From assembly GCA_020025915.1 (NCBI GenBank), contig JAHHRH010000058.1, forward strand, positions 1-8,310: a DNA stretch of 8,310 nucleotides, read 5' to 3'. The DNA is from Sutterella sp. (GTDB taxonomy: Bacteria; Pseudomonadota; Gammaproteobacteria; Burkholderiales; Burkholderiaceae_F). Under the pieces are notes generated by a model. That model made no database searches. It saw nothing but the letters and a program-made list of their open reading frames with translations, and was not told the DNA's origin. The translations under genes were made by a program, and so were the position numbers. Shown here piece by piece: positions 7,264-8,310 of this stretch (its first letter is position 1; each line of letters begins with the position of its first letter).

Positions 7264-8022
7264 ATGATTGAAATTTCTCATCTTCACTATCGAATCGGTC
7301 AAAGCCCAATTCTTAAAGACATTTCCCTCACGTTGCCTGAGAAGGGGATGACAGCGCTGATCGGTCCCAACGGGGCAGGAAAATCCACATTGCTTTCCTT
7401 TATTTCTCGCCTCGAGCCTATCCAGGAAGGGGATATTCGTATTGACGGTCGTTCGCTTGCAACAATCGACTCCCGAGAAATGGCCAAAACGCTGGCCATA
7501 TTGACTCAATATCAGGATATTCAGACACGACTGACTGTGCACGAACTTTTGGGCTTCGGTCGCTATCCGTATCATCAGGGCAAACCGACGGAAGCTGATG
7601 AAATTGTTATTGACGAAATGCTCGAACGTATGGAACTCACGGCTCTGAAAGGGCGTTATCTGAATACGCTCTCGGGGGGACAACGTCAGCGTGCGCTCAT
7701 TGCAATGACACTTTGTCAGTCAACAAAGTATTTGCTTTTGGATGAACCGCTCAACAATCTTGACATGTACTATGCACGTGAATTGATGCGTACGCTCAAA
7801 GTCTATGTCGAAGAGAAGAAGATAGGCGTAACCATGGTTGTTCACGATATCAATATGGCTGCAGCGTGGGCCGATCATATTGTCGCTTTGAAAAACGGAT
7901 CGGTAATTCGTGAAGGATCGCCAGGTGAAGTTGTCACAGTAAACAATATGAAAGATATTTTCAATATGGATGTGGACGTTCTTGACCACCGAGGTAAGCC
8001 GTTGGTCGTCAATTGTTTATAG
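7264..8022 (+). CDS. ceuD: Siderophore ABC transporter ATP-binding protein (CeuD/VctC/FatE-like)
   Basis: This 252-residue cytoplasmic ATPase powers the import. All nucleotide-binding motifs are intact: Walker A GPNGAGKST (34-42), Q-loop Gln82, signature LSGGQRQR (136-143), Walker B LLLDEP with Asp160 and catalytic Glu161, D-loop NNLD (164-167) and H-loop His194. Length and motif pattern fit the FepC/FhuC-type iron-chelate ATPases. In a homodimer it would sit under the two upstream permeases. ATG 7264 follows the permease stop by 12 bp, with AAGGG at 7250-7254 as ribosome-binding site. It is the last gene of the operon; no convincing terminator follows it inside the window. Confidence 0.95.
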   Translation: MIEISHLHYRIGQSPILKDISLTLPEKGMTALIGPNGAGKSTLLSFISRLEPIQEGDIRIDGRSLATIDSREMAKTLAILTQYQDIQTRLTVHELLGFGRYPYHQGKPTEADEIVIDEMLERMELTALKGRYLNTLSGGQRQRALIAMTLCQSTKYLLLDEPLNNLDMYYARELMRTLKVYVEEKKIGVTMVVHDINMAAAWADHIVALKNGSVIREGSPGEVVTVNNMKDIFNMDVDVLDHRGKPLVVNCL

Positions 8023-8045
8023 CATCTGTTTCTTCCACTTCAGAA

Positions 8046-8310
8046 TTACAGTTTGATTTTCTGAGCAATACGTTTCCGTTCTTCGTCTGCCCGTCGATCG
8101 TACTGCGCAGTTGTCGTAACACTGGCATGTCCCATCATTTTCTGAACCAAAACATTGTCAACGTTTTCGTTCAACAGTCGGGTTGCAAAAGTTCGTCGGA
8201 AGTCATGCGTCGAGAAGTGAAGGTGCATCGTGGTTGGATCTTCGTCCAAATCACTGGGAATGTCAGGATTTTCGTGTCCAGGACGAATTTTACAGGTGGG
8301 CAATCTAGCA
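8046..8310 (-). CDS. Tyrosine recombinase/integrase, C-terminal catalytic part (runs off right edge)
   Basis: The reading frame is open to the right edge, so only the last ~88 residues are seen and the true start lies outside the window. Counting from the TTG codon at 8303, the piece shows the tyrosine-recombinase box II: HDFRRTFATRLL with His33 and Arg36, then MMGHASVTTTAQYDRR with His59 and the nucleophile Tyr68 (codon at 8100-8102). The TTG is probably an internal leucine, because codons for Ala and Arg precede it without a stop. The first catalytic Arg and the Lys hairpin must lie beyond the window. It is convergent with the iron operon, with 23 bp between stop codons. The family is clear; whether it belongs to a phage, an integrative element or another mobile element cannot be told from this fragment. 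Confidence 0.9.
   Translation of the reverse strand, partial: ARLPTCKIRPGHENPDIPSDLDEDPTTMHLHFSTHDFRRTFATRLLNENVDNVLVQKMMGHASVTTTAQYDRRADEERKRIAQKIKL

Noticed and set aside
8040..8064. TCAGAA...TTCTGA inverted repeat as a shared terminator between the convergent genes
   Set aside because: Only 6-bp arms, a 13-nt loop and no T-run; it also lies mostly inside the recombinase coding end.
8301..8303. TTG at 8303 as start of the recombinase
   Set aside because: The frame is open to the window edge and the fragment lacks the first half of the catalytic domain, so the gene begins outside.

Overview
The window comes from a Gram-negative bacterium: it encodes a TonB-dependent outer-membrane receptor, a periplasmic enzyme with a Sec signal peptide, and an inner-membrane siderophore ABC transporter. 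Base composition is moderate and the proteins look proteobacterial. A host-associated beta- or gammaproteobacterium is my best guess, but one locus cannot settle the taxon.

Layout: (1) 41-970, minus strand, an AraC/PchR-type regulator. (2) 971-1085, a 115-bp divergent control region with a good Fur-box match at 1051-1069. (3) 1086-8022, plus strand, a six-gene iron operon: a FepA/PfeA-type catecholate receptor, a periplasmic IroE/PfeE/Cee-type esterase, a CeuE-type substrate-binding lipoprotein, two FecCD-type permeases and an ABC ATPase. From the esterase onward, neighbouring genes overlap or lie 11-12 bp apart. A 17-bp-stem hairpin (3378-3415) separates the receptor gene from the esterase gene. 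(4) 8046 to the right edge, minus strand, the C-terminal catalytic half of a tyrosine recombinase, tail-to-tail with the ATPase gene and continuing beyond the window.

How the parts fit (inference): the receptor brings a ferric tri-catecholate such as enterobactin into the periplasm. The esterase cuts its ester backbone there. The CeuE-like protein captures the ferric linear product, and the permease pair plus ATPase carry it into the cytoplasm. The binding protein keeps, at identical spacing, the five residues I recall as lining the iron-catecholate site of Campylobacter jejuni CeuE. No siderophore biosynthesis, tonB/exbBD or ferric-reductase genes are present in the window, so use of foreign siderophores is plausible. 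Control is probably double: Fur repression under iron-replete conditions and siderophore-responsive activation by the AraC protein.

I see no tRNA, rRNA, CRISPR array, insertion-sequence ends or riboswitch. The system belongs to known families. What deserves attention is its gene combination and order, the intra-operon hairpin, the lipid-anchored binding protein and the adjacent recombinase.
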